In this document: in pieces, positions 14,170-22,247 of the stretch
How positions within the stretch are numbered: position 1 is the stretch's first letter
Layout: every line of letters starts with the position of its first letter
From: DATHVR01 sp035461175
GTDB lineage: Bacteria; Actinomycetota; Acidimicrobiia; Spongiisociales; ZC4RG35
Direction: 5' to 3'
Length of the DNA stretch: 32,688 nucleotides
Assembly: GCA_035461175.1 (NCBI GenBank)
Contig: DATHVR010000106.1
Location: 1-32,688 of the forward strand
Position numbers and translations under genes: made by a program
The notes under the pieces: generated by a model
The model's input: the letters and a program-made list of their open reading frames with translations, nothing else
The model's database searches: none
Told to the model about the DNA's origin: nothing

Positions 14170-15687
14170 GTGACCATCACCGATATCCATCTACCCGAGT
14201 CGTCCCGGTCGGGATCCGAGCAGAGGCGGCGCCGACGGACGACCTGGATGGGCCCAGGCGGCAGGCTTTTGGCAGTGGCGTTACTGGCGGCCGCCTTCGG
14301 AGCGGCCGGCGCCTGGCTAACGCCTCGGGGCCCCATCACCAGCGGCGAGGCGCTCGCCACCATGGGCGTGGCCCTGGCCGTGGGTGGTGTGGCCGGATAC
14401 CTGGGTCGTACCCGCTGGGTCTTCCTGATCGCACCGGTCGCCTTCGTTCTCGCCTTCGAGCTTTCCCGGCTGAGCCTGGTGGGTCCGACAGTCGATGCGA
14501 TCAGCGTCGGCTCCCTGTACGGGTGGATGGCCCTGATCCTCGGACGGGGCGTGCATGGCCTGCTCGCCGTCGCGCCGATCCTGCTGGGGGCCTTCGCCGG
14601 GCTCTGGCTCGTTCGGAGGTCGGACCACGGACCTTCCCTCTCGTTTGGATGGACGGCCAGGATCCTGGCGGCACTGGCCACCGTCGGCCTGGTGGTGCTG
14701 GCCGTATCGATTGCACGGCCCGCCTCCACCGCCGAGATCTTGGGAGGTGACGGCGAGGGGATCGCCGAGATCGTCACCGTCTCCATCGGCGGCCACGACC
14801 AGACGATGCTGATCCGGGGAAGGAACGTCGACTATCCGGTGCTTCTCTACCTGGCGGGCGGCCCGGGAGGGACCGACCTGGGAGCTATCCGCCGGGACGT
14901 GTCGCTCGAAGAGGATTTCGTGGTGGTGGCGTGGGACCAGCGCGGCGCCGGCAAGTCCTATGCATCCCTCGATCCGGTCGACACCTTCACCCTCGACCGG
15001 TTGGTAGCGGACACGATCGAGGTGACCGACTACCTGAGGGAGCGTTTCTCCGAAGACCGGATCTATCTCGTCGGCCAGTCGTGGGGCACGACGTTGGGAG
15101 CCCTGGCCGTCGAGCAGCGGCCCGAACTGTTTCATGCCTTCGTGGGGGTGGGGCAGATGGTCAGCCAGCGCGCCACCGACATCATGTTCTGGGAGGACAC
15201 ACTGGCCTGGGCGGAGGCCTCCGGCGAGACGGGTCTGACGGCGACCCTGGGTGACAACGGCCCGCCACCCTATGAGAACATCAACCACTACGAGCCGGTG
15301 GTGGCCTACGAGCACAGCTGGAACTCCTACCCGGAACTCGACCTGTCCAACGAGATGCCCTCGATCCTGTTCGTACCCGAGTACAGCTTCATGGACCGGG
15401 TCAATGCCTTTCGGGGCTTCTTCGACACCGCCGCCGTCCTCTATCCCCAGCTGCAGGGCCTCGACTTCCGCGCCGACATCCCCGCTCTGGGCGTGCCCTA
15501 CTACATGGTGATGGGCGAGCACGAGGCGCGGGGCCGGGCGGTGCCGGCCGAGGATTGGTTCTCGGCCCTGGAGGCGCCCCACAAGGAGAAGCTCATCTTC
15601 GAGGGCTCGGGACACCGGGCTCACTTCGACCGGCCGGGCGAGTTCGCCCAGATGATGGAACGGGTCCTGGCCGAAACCGGCGGGTGA
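14170..15687 (+). CDS. Membrane-anchored alpha/beta hydrolase (S33 proline iminopeptidase-like)
   Basis: 505 residues. The N-terminal ~190 hold about six hydrophobic helices (for example LLAVALLAAAFGAAGAWL, GLLAVAPILLGAFAGLWLV). The rest is an alpha/beta hydrolase of the peptidase S33 type: oxyanion loop YLAGGPGGTD, VVAWDQRGAGKSY, nucleophile elbow VGQSWGTTLG with Ser304, and catalytic His482 in GSGHRAHFD. The acid residue is probably in GEHEARGRAV. Such enzymes cleave N-terminal residues from peptides or hydrolyse small esters/amides; the substrate is unknown. GTG 14170 was chosen because AAGGAAGG lies about 8 nt upstream; an upstream in-frame GTG at 14146 would overlap that site. Ends 1 nt from the convergent surface-protein gene. 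Confidence 0.85.
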   Translation: MTITDIHLPESSRSGSEQRRRRRTTWMGPGGRLLAVALLAAAFGAAGAWLTPRGPITSGEALATMGVALAVGGVAGYLGRTRWVFLIAPVAFVLAFELSRLSLVGPTVDAISVGSLYGWMALILGRGVHGLLAVAPILLGAFAGLWLVRRSDHGPSLSFGWTARILAALATVGLVVLAVSIARPASTAEILGGDGEGIAEIVTVSIGGHDQTMLIRGRNVDYPVLLYLAGGPGGTDLGAIRRDVSLEEDFVVVAWDQRGAGKSYASLDPVDTFTLDRLVADTIEVTDYLRERFSEDRIYLVGQSWGTTLGALAVEQRPELFHAFVGVGQMVSQRATDIMFWEDTLAWAEASGETGLTATLGDNGPPPYENINHYEPVVAYEHSWNSYPELDLSNEMPSILFVPEYSFMDRVNAFRGFFDTAAVLYPQLQGLDFRADIPALGVPYYMVMGEHEARGRAVPAEDWFSALEAPHKEKLIFEGSGHRAHFDRPGEFAQMMERVLAETGG

Positions 15688-15688
15688 T

Positions 15689-17053
15689 TCAGTCGAGAGT
15701 GGACCCGATGACGTTGAGTGTGGCGCCGAGGAAGAAGATCCCCGGGTAACCGGCGGTCTCGAAACCCTCGCTCGGGTTGCCGGTCAAAATCGAGTCGACG
15801 ACGTAGGCACTTCCCGAGCGGTCGTTGCTGACGAAGAAGATCGCCCCGCCGCCCTCGCGGGCGCGGTGCCCTCGATGACCGTTCCCTCCAGCCGCAGCGT
15901 TATCCGGTTGCCGTCGTCGTAGATGGCGCCGCCGTTGCCCCCTCCCGGAGTGCCGGCGCGGGCGGGGTTGGCTCCGACTCCGATCGCCTGGTTGGCCCGT
16001 CGTATTCGGTCTCGGAACTGGAGTCGCCGTCGACGAAGGTCAGGTTCTGGAGTGTCAGCCGGGGATGGTCCTGGTCGTTGCAGTGGGGAGTGGTCCACAC
16101 CAGATCCGGGTCGCACGTGTTCATGTAGAGGATCCGGCGCTCCTCGCCGCCGTTGAGCGTGACCAGTCCGCCCCCGTCGATGATGACGTCGGGGTCGGCG
16201 TCGTTGAAGATCCGGGCGGTTGCGCCCATCGTGATCGTGATCGGGTCGGAACCGCAGTCGAACACGATGGTGCCGCCCAGCGCCACGGCGTCGACCACGT
16301 GCTGCCAGGTGCAGCTGTCCGAGGAGCCAGTCCCGATCACATGGTCGGGGGCGGAGAGGTCCTCGGCCCGGGCCTCGGCGGGAACGGGGGAGTTCCCGTC
16401 GGGATTGCCGGGCGGCGGCAGGACCGGCGGTGGGGGCACGATCGGCTCCAGGCCGAGACCCCGGCGTAGGAAGGTGGCCATCTGCTCGCGGGTCACCGGG
16501 TCGTCGGGGCAGTACTTCGTGTTGGCGGGTGGGTTGCAGCTTTTGGTGATGCCGGCCCGGGCGAGGCGGGAGATGTCGGTGGCGAAGACGGAGTCGGTGG
16601 TGTCGGTGAATCCGGGCCCGGTTTCGCTGAGGTGGAGGGCGCGGACGAGGAAGGCGGCCATCTGGCCCCGGGTGACGGAGTCGTCGGGGCAGTAGTTCGC
16701 ATTTGCCGGTGGGTCGCAGCCTTTGGTGATGCCTGCCCGGGCGAGGCGGGAGATGTCGGTGGCGAAGACGGAGCGGGTGGTGTCGGCGAATCCGGGTCCG
16801 GTTTCGCTGAGGTGGAGGGCGCGGACGAGGAAGGCGGCCTTCTGACCCCGCGTGACCGGGTCGTCGGGGCAAAAGTTCGTGTTGGCGGGCGGGTTGCAGC
16901 CTTTGGTGATGCCGGCGGCCGCCACCGCCTCGATGTCGGGCTCGTGGAGGGAGCCGTTGTCGTCGGTGAAGGTCCCGCCCGGCTCCAGCCCGGAGGCGGG
17001 GACGGCTGCCAGCACCAGTAAAACGAGAGTGTGAGGGGGAGGAGGCGACGCAT
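15689..17053 (-). pseudogene. SLH-domain surface protein with beta-helix region, three frameshifts
   Basis: A secreted surface protein of about 455 codons that can be read only through three frame changes. Signal peptide MRRLLPLTL shifts near 17012-17035 into VLLVLAAVPASGLEPG. Three S-layer homology domains follow (TFTDDNGSLHEPDIEAVAAA, then two copies containing VFATDISRLARAG), each with ITK-C-PPAN and CPDDPVTR motifs. After a proline linker comes a beta-helix-like region (CTWQHVVDAVALGGTIVFDC, VIIDGGGLVTLNGG, RLTLQNLTFVDGD). It shifts again near 15985-16005 into AIGVGANPARAG and near 15841-15870 into EGGGAIFFVSNDRSG, ending GSTLD. All three shifts equal one missing base. SLH domains bind cell-wall polymers; the beta-helix would be the exposed part. 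Confidence 0.75.
16501..16920 (-). repeat. Tandem 180-bp repeats encoding SLH domains
   Basis: The DNA repeats with an exact period of 180 bp (60 codons): compare CTTTGGTGAT at 16901 and 16721 and TTTTGGTGAT at 16541. Two full units, 16501-16680 and 16681-16860, differ at only a handful of positions, and a partial third unit follows to about 16920. Such near-identity in a coding repeat points to recent duplication or gene conversion. Confidence 0.85.
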
Positions 17054-17120
17054 CCGAAGGGCAAGCTACCAGCCCGCTGCCCCGTCGCCAGTGTCTCGCG
17101 AGGACGGGTAACCGATCGGG

Positions 17121-17126
17121 TACCTT
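17121..17126 (+). promoter_or_regulatory. -10-like hexamer TACCTT, 6 nt before the PLDc_N gene
   Basis: TACCTT is 6 nt upstream of ATG 17133 with no ribosome binding site between, so the operon message is likely leaderless. Confidence 0.45.
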
Positions 17127-17132
17127 GACCGC

Positions 17133-17333
17133 ATGACCGACATCCCCTGGGCAGCCATCATCCCCCTGATCGTGGTGGCCGTCGCCTTCGTGGGCTATTG
17201 CCTGTACGACATCTCCCGTTCCGAAGTGAAGCACCTCCCCAAGTGGGCCTGGGCTCTCATCTGCATCTTCTCGGTGCCGATGGGCGGGATCATCTACCTG
17301 TTCGTCGGCCGGGTTCCGGGCAGCGAGTCGTGA
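17133..17333 (+). CDS. Small PLDc_N-domain membrane protein
   Basis: 66 residues. Two membrane helices (IIPLIVVAVAFVGYCLYDI and WAWALICIFSVPMGGIIYLFVG) flank SRSEVKHLPKW, the pattern of the PLDc_N family, the N-terminal membrane segment of cardiolipin synthases that also occurs as a stand-alone protein. In Gram-positive bacteria this stand-alone form is often encoded beside an ABC ATPase, as here. The stop overlaps the GTG of the ATPase gene (GTGA), so the proteins are made in step. It may act as a small accessory subunit; that is inference from position. Confidence 0.85.
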   Translation: MTDIPWAAIIPLIVVAVAFVGYCLYDISRSEVKHLPKWAWALICIFSVPMGGIIYLFVGRVPGSES

Positions 17334-18208
17334 TCGAGACCCGGGAACTGGTCAAGGCGTACGGCTCGACGGTGGCCGTTGACAACGTCGACCTGAGGGT
17401 GGAGGAGGGCTCTGTCTACGGACTGGTGGGACCGAACGGCGCCGGCAAGACGACGCTCCTCGGCCTGCTGGCCGGCCTGCGCCGGCCCGACTCCGGGACC
17501 CAGCGGATCCAAGCCAGCCGGGGCGAAATAGCCGTGCTGTCGGATACGCCGCGGTTCGATGCATGGCTGACCGGTCGGGAGGTGGTGGCGCTGGCCGCCC
17601 GACTCATGGTCGGCGAGGTCGACGATCGCCGCGTGCAGGAGGTGCTGGAAGAAGCCGGAATAGAGGATGCCGCCGACCGGGCGGTCGCCGGTTATTCCCG
17701 CGGCATGCTGCAGCGGTTGGGGGTGGCGGCCACCGTGGTCGGCTCGCCCCGTCTGGTGCTTCTCGACGAGCCCGCCTCTGCCCTCGACCCGCTGGGACGG
17801 CGCGAGGTTCTGGACCTCGTGTCCCGTCTCCGGGGAACCGCCACCGTGCTCTTCTCCAGCCACATCCTTGCCGACGTCCAGGAGGTGTGCGACACGGTGG
17901 GAATCATGGACCGGGGCAAGCTCCTTTTCCAGGGCCCGATCACCGACCTCCTGGTCGGGTCGGCGGTCCCCAGCTACCTCGTCCGCTGCCGACCTCCGGT
18001 CGAGCCTGTGGTGGAGGCCCTGAGGGCCCACGAGTGGGTGGTGGGCGTGGAGCAGCGAGGTTCGGAGGAGGTCGTGGTCCGGGTCGACCGTCTCGAAGAC
18101 GTCGAGTCCCGGCTGGTGCCGGCCCTGGCCGCGGCCGGTGCCCGGGTCGTCTCGCTCGGCCCTGAGGCGGTTTCGTTGGAGCAGGCTTTCCTGGAGCTGA
18201 CCCGATGA
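17330..18208 (+). CDS. ABC transporter ATP-binding protein
   Basis: 292 residues. Walker A is GPNGAGKTT near residue 37, the signature loop is YSRGMLQRLGVA (a variant of LSGGQ common in CcmA-type export ATPases), Walker B is LVLLDEPASALDP, and the switch His is in FSSHILADV. The C-terminal ~80 residues form an extra domain often seen in ABC-2 export ATPases. GTG 17330 overlaps the PLDc_N stop, and the gene's stop overlaps the permease ATG. With the permease at 18205 it forms an ABC-2 type exporter of unknown substrate. Confidence 0.93.
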   Translation: MIETRELVKAYGSTVAVDNVDLRVEEGSVYGLVGPNGAGKTTLLGLLAGLRRPDSGTQRIQASRGEIAVLSDTPRFDAWLTGREVVALAARLMVGEVDDRRVQEVLEEAGIEDAADRAVAGYSRGMLQRLGVAATVVGSPRLVLLDEPASALDPLGRREVLDLVSRLRGTATVLFSSHILADVQEVCDTVGIMDRGKLLFQGPITDLLVGSAVPSYLVRCRPPVEPVVEALRAHEWVVGVEQRGSEEVVVRVDRLEDVESRLVPALAAAGARVVSLGPEAVSLEQAFLELTR

Positions 18209-18963
18209 ATCTGTGGCGACTGGAGTGGCTTCGCCTGATCCGTACCAAGCGCTGGATCGCTCTCGTCGGGGTGTTCGTGTTCTTCGGCCTGCTCGGGCCA
18301 CTCACTGCCCGGTACCTGGGCGAGATCATCGACTTCGCCGGCGGGGAACTGGAAGGGGCCACGATCGAGTTTCCGCCTCCGGTCCCGGCCGACGGCATGA
18401 CCCAGTTCGTGTCCAACGCCATGCAGATCGGCACCCTGGTGGCGGTGATCGTCGCGGCGGGCGCTCTGGCCTTCGATGCCATCCCCGAGATGGGGGTGTT
18501 CCTGCGGACCCGGGTGGAATCGGTGCGCGAGATCCTGGTCCCGCGGGTCGTGGTCACCACTGCCGCCGTGCTGGTGGCCTTCCTCCTCGGCGCGCTCACG
18601 GCCTGGTACGAGACCTGGGCCCTCATCGGGGCTCCCGACGCCGGCGCGGTGCTGGCCGGAATCGGATTCGGTCTCCTCTTCCTCGTGTTCGTCGTTGCGC
18701 TGGTGGCGATGATTGCAGGCCGGGCCAATTCGGTGCTCGGCACCGTCATGATCGCGGTCGTGGTGCTGCTGGTTATGCCGATCATCGGGGTGGTCGAGGC
18801 GGTGGGACGCTGGCTTCCCACTCACCTGGCCGGAGCACTCGGGGCCCTTCCCGCCGGTGCAGCCGAGGTATCGGACTACGCCGGTGCAACGGTGGTGACC
18901 ACCCTCGCCATCGTCTTCTTCCTGTGGCTGGCGGTTCGCCTGGCTGAAGGCCGGGAACTCTGA
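18205..18963 (+). CDS. ABC-2 type transporter permease
   Basis: 252 residues with about six membrane helices (WIALVGVFVFFGLLGPLTA, LVAVIVAAGALAFDAI, VVTTAAVLVAFLLGALTAWY, GFGLLFLVFVVALVAMIA, GTVMIAVVVLLVMPIIGVV and a final VVTTLAIVFFLWLAVRLA). The start MNLWRLEWLRLIRTKRW is typical of ABC-2 permeases, with a basic amphipathic helix before the first membrane segment. ATG 18205 overlaps the ATPase stop as ATGA. It forms the membrane half of the exporter. It ends 10 nt from the convergent rtcB gene with no visible terminator. Confidence 0.88.
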   Translation: MNLWRLEWLRLIRTKRWIALVGVFVFFGLLGPLTARYLGEIIDFAGGELEGATIEFPPPVPADGMTQFVSNAMQIGTLVAVIVAAGALAFDAIPEMGVFLRTRVESVREILVPRVVVTTAAVLVAFLLGALTAWYETWALIGAPDAGAVLAGIGFGLLFLVFVVALVAMIAGRANSVLGTVMIAVVVLLVMPIIGVVEAVGRWLPTHLAGALGALPAGAAEVSDYAGATVVTTLAIVFFLWLAVRLAEGREL

Positions 18964-18973
18964 GCCGACGACT

Positions 18974-20398
18974 TCAGCCTTTGACCACGCCGAGCGGTCG
19001 CAGCCGGGCGACCCGGGAGGCCAGTCCGGCCCGTTCGCACACCGCGGCAACCTCGTCGACGTCCTTGTAGGCGTAGGGGGCTTCTTCGGATAGAAGTGAC
19101 ACGGAACCGGGCCGGACCGAGATGCCGGCCTCCTCCAGGTCATTTCGGACGTCCCGCCCGGACTCTCTCCGTTTGGCTGCCTTGCGGCTCATCACGCGTC
19201 CCGCCCCGTGGGCCGCCGAGGCGAAGGCCGGGTTGTCGGCAACGCCCCGCAGGACCCACGAGGCGGTCCCCATCGAGCCGGGCACCAGCACCGGCTGTCC
19301 CACCACCCGTAGATCCGGCGGGAGGTCGGGATGCCCCGGCCCGAACGCCCGGGTCGCCCCCTTGCGGTGGACGCAGACGGGCATGTCATCATCGCCCAGA
19401 CGGTGGGTCTCGATCTTGGCCAGGTTGTGGGCCACGTCGTAGATGAGGCGCATCCCGGTCCGCTCCAGCGGGACGTCAAGCGCCTCGGCAAAGGCCCGGC
19501 GAGCGCTGTGTGCGAGGATATGGCGGTTGGCCCAGGCGAAGTTGGCGGCCGCCGCCATCGCCCCCAGGTAGGACTCGCCCTCTTTCGATTTGACCGGGAC
19601 GCAGGCGAGCTGGCGGTCGGGCACCGTGATGCCATGGCGGGCCATCGCCGGGCCCATCAGCTTCAACTGGTCGGTGCAGGTCTGGTGGCCCAGTCCCCGG
19701 GAGCCGCAATGGATCATCACCACCACCATCCCCTCGGCCAGTCCGAAGGCGTCGGCGGCAGCGGGATCGGCGACCCGTTCGACGACCTGCACCTCGAGGA
19801 AGTGATTACCTGCCCCCAGGGATCCGAGTTGATCGCGACCACGGTTTACGGCGTGTTCGCTGACCTGGCCCGGGTCCGCCCCGGCCGACGTGCCCCGTTC
19901 TTCGCAGCGATCCAGGTCACCGGCCCACCCGTAGCCGGCGTCCAGGGCCGCGGCCGCCCCCCGCGTCAACACCTGGTCGACCAGATGGCCGGGAGCGATG
20001 GCTCCCTTCCCGATCCCGCGGGGGATGCGGCGGTCGAGGTTGGCCATGATCGCGTCCCGGTGGCGGTCGAAGTCTGGTTCGGTCAGGTCGGAGGCGATCA
20101 GGCGCACCCCGCAACAGATGTCGAAGCCGACCCCACCCGGCGAGACCACGCCGCCACGTTCGACGGCGGTGGCCGCCACCCCGCCGATCGGGAACCCATA
20201 GCCCCAGTGGATGTCGGGCATGGCGAAGGAGGCCTCGACGATGCCCGCCAGGTGGGCGACGTTCGCCACCTGGGCCGCCGCCTGGTCCTCGCGGACCACC
20301 TCCATCAGGGCATCGGAGGCGAAGACGACCCCGGGTACGTGCATTCCTCCCGTGGCCGGGATCTCCCAGCGGAAGTCAGAGACTCGCGTCAAGTCCAC
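18974..20398 (-). CDS. rtcB: RNA-splicing ligase RtcB
   Basis: 474-residue GTP/Mn2+-dependent RNA ligase that joins 2',3'-cyclic phosphate (or 3'-phosphate) ends to 5'-OH ends. All catalytic residues are visible: Asp93 and Cys96 in GVGFDICCGVRL, Asn198-His199 in LGAGNHFLE, His230 in MIHCGSRGLGHQ, His324 in DVAHNLAK, the GTP-binding GSMGTASWVL, and the guanylylated His397 in AAHGAGR. The protein ends with the conserved GVVKG. It is preceded by the archease gene with a 46-nt gap; archease speeds RtcB guanylylation. No rtcA or rtcR is nearby. Role here is probably RNA repair after nuclease damage; the RNA target is unknown. Confidence 0.95.
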   Translation of the reverse strand: MDLTRVSDFRWEIPATGGMHVPGVVFASDALMEVVREDQAAAQVANVAHLAGIVEASFAMPDIHWGYGFPIGGVAATAVERGGVVSPGGVGFDICCGVRLIASDLTEPDFDRHRDAIMANLDRRIPRGIGKGAIAPGHLVDQVLTRGAAAALDAGYGWAGDLDRCEERGTSAGADPGQVSEHAVNRGRDQLGSLGAGNHFLEVQVVERVADPAAADAFGLAEGMVVVMIHCGSRGLGHQTCTDQLKLMGPAMARHGITVPDRQLACVPVKSKEGESYLGAMAAAANFAWANRHILAHSARRAFAEALDVPLERTGMRLIYDVAHNLAKIETHRLGDDDMPVCVHRKGATRAFGPGHPDLPPDLRVVGQPVLVPGSMGTASWVLRGVADNPAFASAAHGAGRVMSRKAAKRRESGRDVRNDLEEAGISVRPGSVSLLSEEAPYAYKDVDEVAAVCERAGLASRVARLRPLGVVKG

Positions 20399-20444
20399 GG
20401 TTACAACCCTGGCCTATCCGGCCGGCTCGCGCCAGGGGCGAAGG

Positions 20445-20858
20445 TCAGACATCGAAGTACACCCGGGCGAACCAGCCCCCGTCGCGTTGCTCCGCCACCA
20501 GGCCGTGGTAGGTGACGGCCTTGATCGGGGGGCCCTCCGATTCCACGGCGGGGGTGGGGACACCTCCGGCCTCGACGTCGGCGTTGAACCGGCCTTCGTC
20601 GACCCGGACCCGGTAGTCGCAAAAGACCAGATCGTCGACTTCGGATCGGTACAGGAGTTCCGAGAGGGTGTCGACCAGCAGGTCTTCAGCGGTGGCCGCC
20701 TCGACCGAGAAGTCGGTCCACCGCTCGGCTGCCCCGGAGTCAAGGCTGGCGACGAGACCGAACATTGCCCGCATCACCTCTTCGATCAAGGTGGCGAGAG
20801 AGTCGGCCGTGGCCTCGATCCCGGTGTCGGCGGTATGGCTGAGGATCCGATAGCCCAT
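20445..20858 (-). CDS. Archease (RtcB cofactor)
   Basis: 137 residues. It begins MGYRILSHTADTGIEATADS, matching the archease N-terminus with its conserved His and Asp metal ligands (SHTADTGI). AATAEDLLVDTLSELLY in the middle and the C-terminal IKAVTYHGLVAEQRDGGWFARVYFDV complete the metal site and the usual family ending. Archease activates RtcB by assisting metal-dependent guanylylation, and the gene lies directly upstream of rtcB in the same direction. ATG 20858 was chosen over an in-frame upstream start because everything before it is low complexity. CACAAT lies 6 nt before the ATG, suggesting a leaderless start. Confidence 0.92.
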   Translation of the reverse strand: MGYRILSHTADTGIEATADSLATLIEEVMRAMFGLVASLDSGAAERWTDFSVEAATAEDLLVDTLSELLYRSEVDDLVFCDYRVRVDEGRFNADVEAGGVPTPAVESEGPPIKAVTYHGLVAEQRDGGWFARVYFDV

Positions 20859-20902
20859 GGACCGATTGTGCCAGGAAGGTCCGCCTAGAGACGGCGGGCC
20901 TC

Positions 20903-20961
20903 CCGATCGTCTGTGGGCCGGAAGTGACACCAAAATGGTCATTTCCGGCCCACAGAATCGG
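20903..20961. repeat. Long inverted repeat in the archease / DUF1801 divergent region
   Basis: CTGTGGGCCGGAAGTGAC (20911-20928) pairs with 20938-20955 over 18 positions with one G-T mismatch, around a 9-nt loop. CCGAT at 20903-20907 pairs with ATCGG at 20957-20961 after a small internal loop. It sits between two divergent genes, so it cannot be a terminator for either. It could be an operator, a mobile palindrome or a structured site. Confidence 0.75.
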
Positions 20962-20979
20962 TTTGGGCCCGACGGCGGG

Positions 20980-20985
20980 TATGTT
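20980..20985 (+). promoter_or_regulatory. -10-like hexamer TATGTT, 6 nt before the DUF1801 start
   Basis: TATGTT is 6 nt upstream of ATG 20992. The spacer is CGGGGG, which is not a normal ribosome site at this distance. Confidence 0.45.
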
Positions 20986-20991
20986 CGGGGG

Positions 20992-21402
20992 ATGGCCGAG
21001 CTGAAGACCAAGAAGCACGACGGCGATGTCGATGCGTTCCTCGCCGGGATCGAAGACGAAGCCAAGCGGGAAGATGCGCGGGAGCTGCGTCAGATGATGG
21101 CCGAGGTGACCGGGGACGACGGTGCCATGTGGGGCGATTCGATCGTCGGATTCGGCTCCTACCACTACCGTTATGCGAGCGGGCGGGAAGGCGACTGGTT
21201 CGAAGTCGGCTTCTCGCCCCGGAAGCGGAACCTGACCGTTTACCTCGTGTCGGGCTTCCGGGATCGCGACGGGTTGCTACCCCGGCTCGGGAAGCACACC
21301 ACCGGCAAAGCCTGCCTCTATCTTCGCCGGCTGTCCGATGTCGACCGCGACGTGCTCCGGCAACTGGTCGAGGCCTCGGTCGACCAGACCCGCGCCTCGT
21401 AG
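20992..21402 (+). CDS. DUF1801 domain-containing protein
   Basis: 136-residue soluble protein. DVDAFLAGIEDEAKREDARE, MMAEVTGDDGAMWGDSIVGFG and the later SPRKRNLTVYLVSGF and LGKHTTGKACLYLRRLSDVD fit the DUF1801 (YdhG-like) fold, distantly related to frataxin-like and iron-chaperone annotations. Function is not established. The start at 20992 gives the family's usual N-terminus, MAELKTKKHDGDVDAF. It is transcribed alone, divergent from archease-rtcB. Confidence 0.85.
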   Translation: MAELKTKKHDGDVDAFLAGIEDEAKREDARELRQMMAEVTGDDGAMWGDSIVGFGSYHYRYASGREGDWFEVGFSPRKRNLTVYLVSGFRDRDGLLPRLGKHTTGKACLYLRRLSDVDRDVLRQLVEASVDQTRAS

Positions 21403-21485
21403 CTTCGGCTGCGTGGTGCCTGTTTCGGACTCGGTCGCGCCGGGCAGGCGACTGGGAGCGTAAGACCAGCGATCGAGAGGTTCAC

Positions 21486-22061
21486 GTGACTCATAAGGCT
21501 CCACACTCCGGGGACGACCAGCCCGACCAGGAAGGGCGCAAATACCTTCACTTCGTGCTGATGATCGTCACCTCGATGGTGTTCATGTTCGGCGTGATGT
21601 ACCTGCACACCTACGAGCTGGCCCACGTCCAGTGGAGCGAGACCCGCCTCTTCATGACCCTGCTGATGGGCGCCACCATGGCCCTGGTGATGCTCGGGTT
21701 CATGCTGGGGATGTACAAGAGCACGAAGTGGAACCTGGCCATCGTTGCCGGTGCGATCGTCCTCTTCGGGGCGGCGTTGTGGTTGGTGCGCAGCCAGTCC
21801 ACCGTCGATGACACGGCCTACATGAGCGCCATGATTCCGCACCACTCCATCGCCATCCTCACCTCCGAGCGGTCCCAGATCGAAGACGTCCGGGTGTGCG
21901 ACCTGGCGGTGGAGATCATCGAGGCGCAAGAAAGGGAGATAGCCGAGATGGAGTGGCTCATCAGCGACATCGGCGATAACGGTGTCGCTGCCACTCCGGC
22001 CGAAGCCGAGGCACGGGCGGCCCCGGAGTTCCAGGGTACGAGCATCAGGTCGTGCCCCTAG
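21486..22061 (+). CDS. Membrane protein with C-terminal DUF305-like region
   Basis: 191 residues. Three membrane helices are visible (FVLMIVTSMVFMFGVMYLHTY, FMTLLMGATMALVMLGFMLG, LAIVAGAIVLFGAALWLV). A DUF305-like segment follows with YMSAMIPHHSIAILTSERS and a long helix IIEAQEREIAEMEWLI; the His-His pair after MIP is the conserved DUF305 mark and may bind metal (DUF305 proteins are often found with copper genes). GTG 21486 is supported by GAGAGG 6 nt upstream. The hydrophilic part is one DUF305 half-domain, shorter than two-repeat members. No copper gene is adjacent, so the metal link is inference. Confidence 0.85.
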   Translation: MTHKAPHSGDDQPDQEGRKYLHFVLMIVTSMVFMFGVMYLHTYELAHVQWSETRLFMTLLMGATMALVMLGFMLGMYKSTKWNLAIVAGAIVLFGAALWLVRSQSTVDDTAYMSAMIPHHSIAILTSERSQIEDVRVCDLAVEIIEAQEREIAEMEWLISDIGDNGVAATPAEAEARAAPEFQGTSIRSCP

Positions 22062-22104
22062 GGACGGCTATCTAGGCCACCGGGATCTGGTCCCGACTAT
22101 GGGG

Positions 22105-22209
22105 CTACTTCTTGGGCAGGTGCCGACAGCAACAGTCGTCGGACGAACATCGTTCGAGGATCTCTCCTCGGTCGACCAGGCATCCGCAGTCGGCGCAATG
22201 GATCTCCAC
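22105..22209 (-). CDS. Tiny Cys-rich protein, possible zinc-binding
   Basis: 34 codons from GTG 22209: VEIHCADCGCLVDRGEILER, then CSSDDCCCRHLPKK. Seven cysteines and two histidines in 34 residues, arranged CxxCxC and CxxxxCCC, suggest a metal-binding knuckle. The start codon lacks a good ribosome site, and the ORF follows the end of the broken MFS gene by 38 nt, so it may be the last gene of that transcript. The density and spacing of cysteines make a random frame unlikely, but there is no further support. Confidence 0.45.
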   Translation of the reverse strand: MEIHCADCGCLVDRGEILERCSSDDCCCRHLPKK

Positions 22210-22247
22210 GCACTCAACGTTATCGTCGGTGAGCCGGAGACGGAGCC

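Noticed and set aside
14317..15624. 435-codon open frame antisense to the hydrolase gene
   Set aside because: Low-complexity Gly/Asp/His/Gln-rich product, and the opposite strand has an intact catalytic domain.
16501..16920. Regularly spaced repeats as a CRISPR-like array
   Set aside because: The 180-bp period is coding (SLH domains) with no short repeat plus variable spacer structure.
22105..22247. Cys-rich segment as the C-terminus of the MFS transporter through a further frameshift
   Set aside because: The transporter already ends at a normal place after its last helix, and the Cys cluster has its own possible start.
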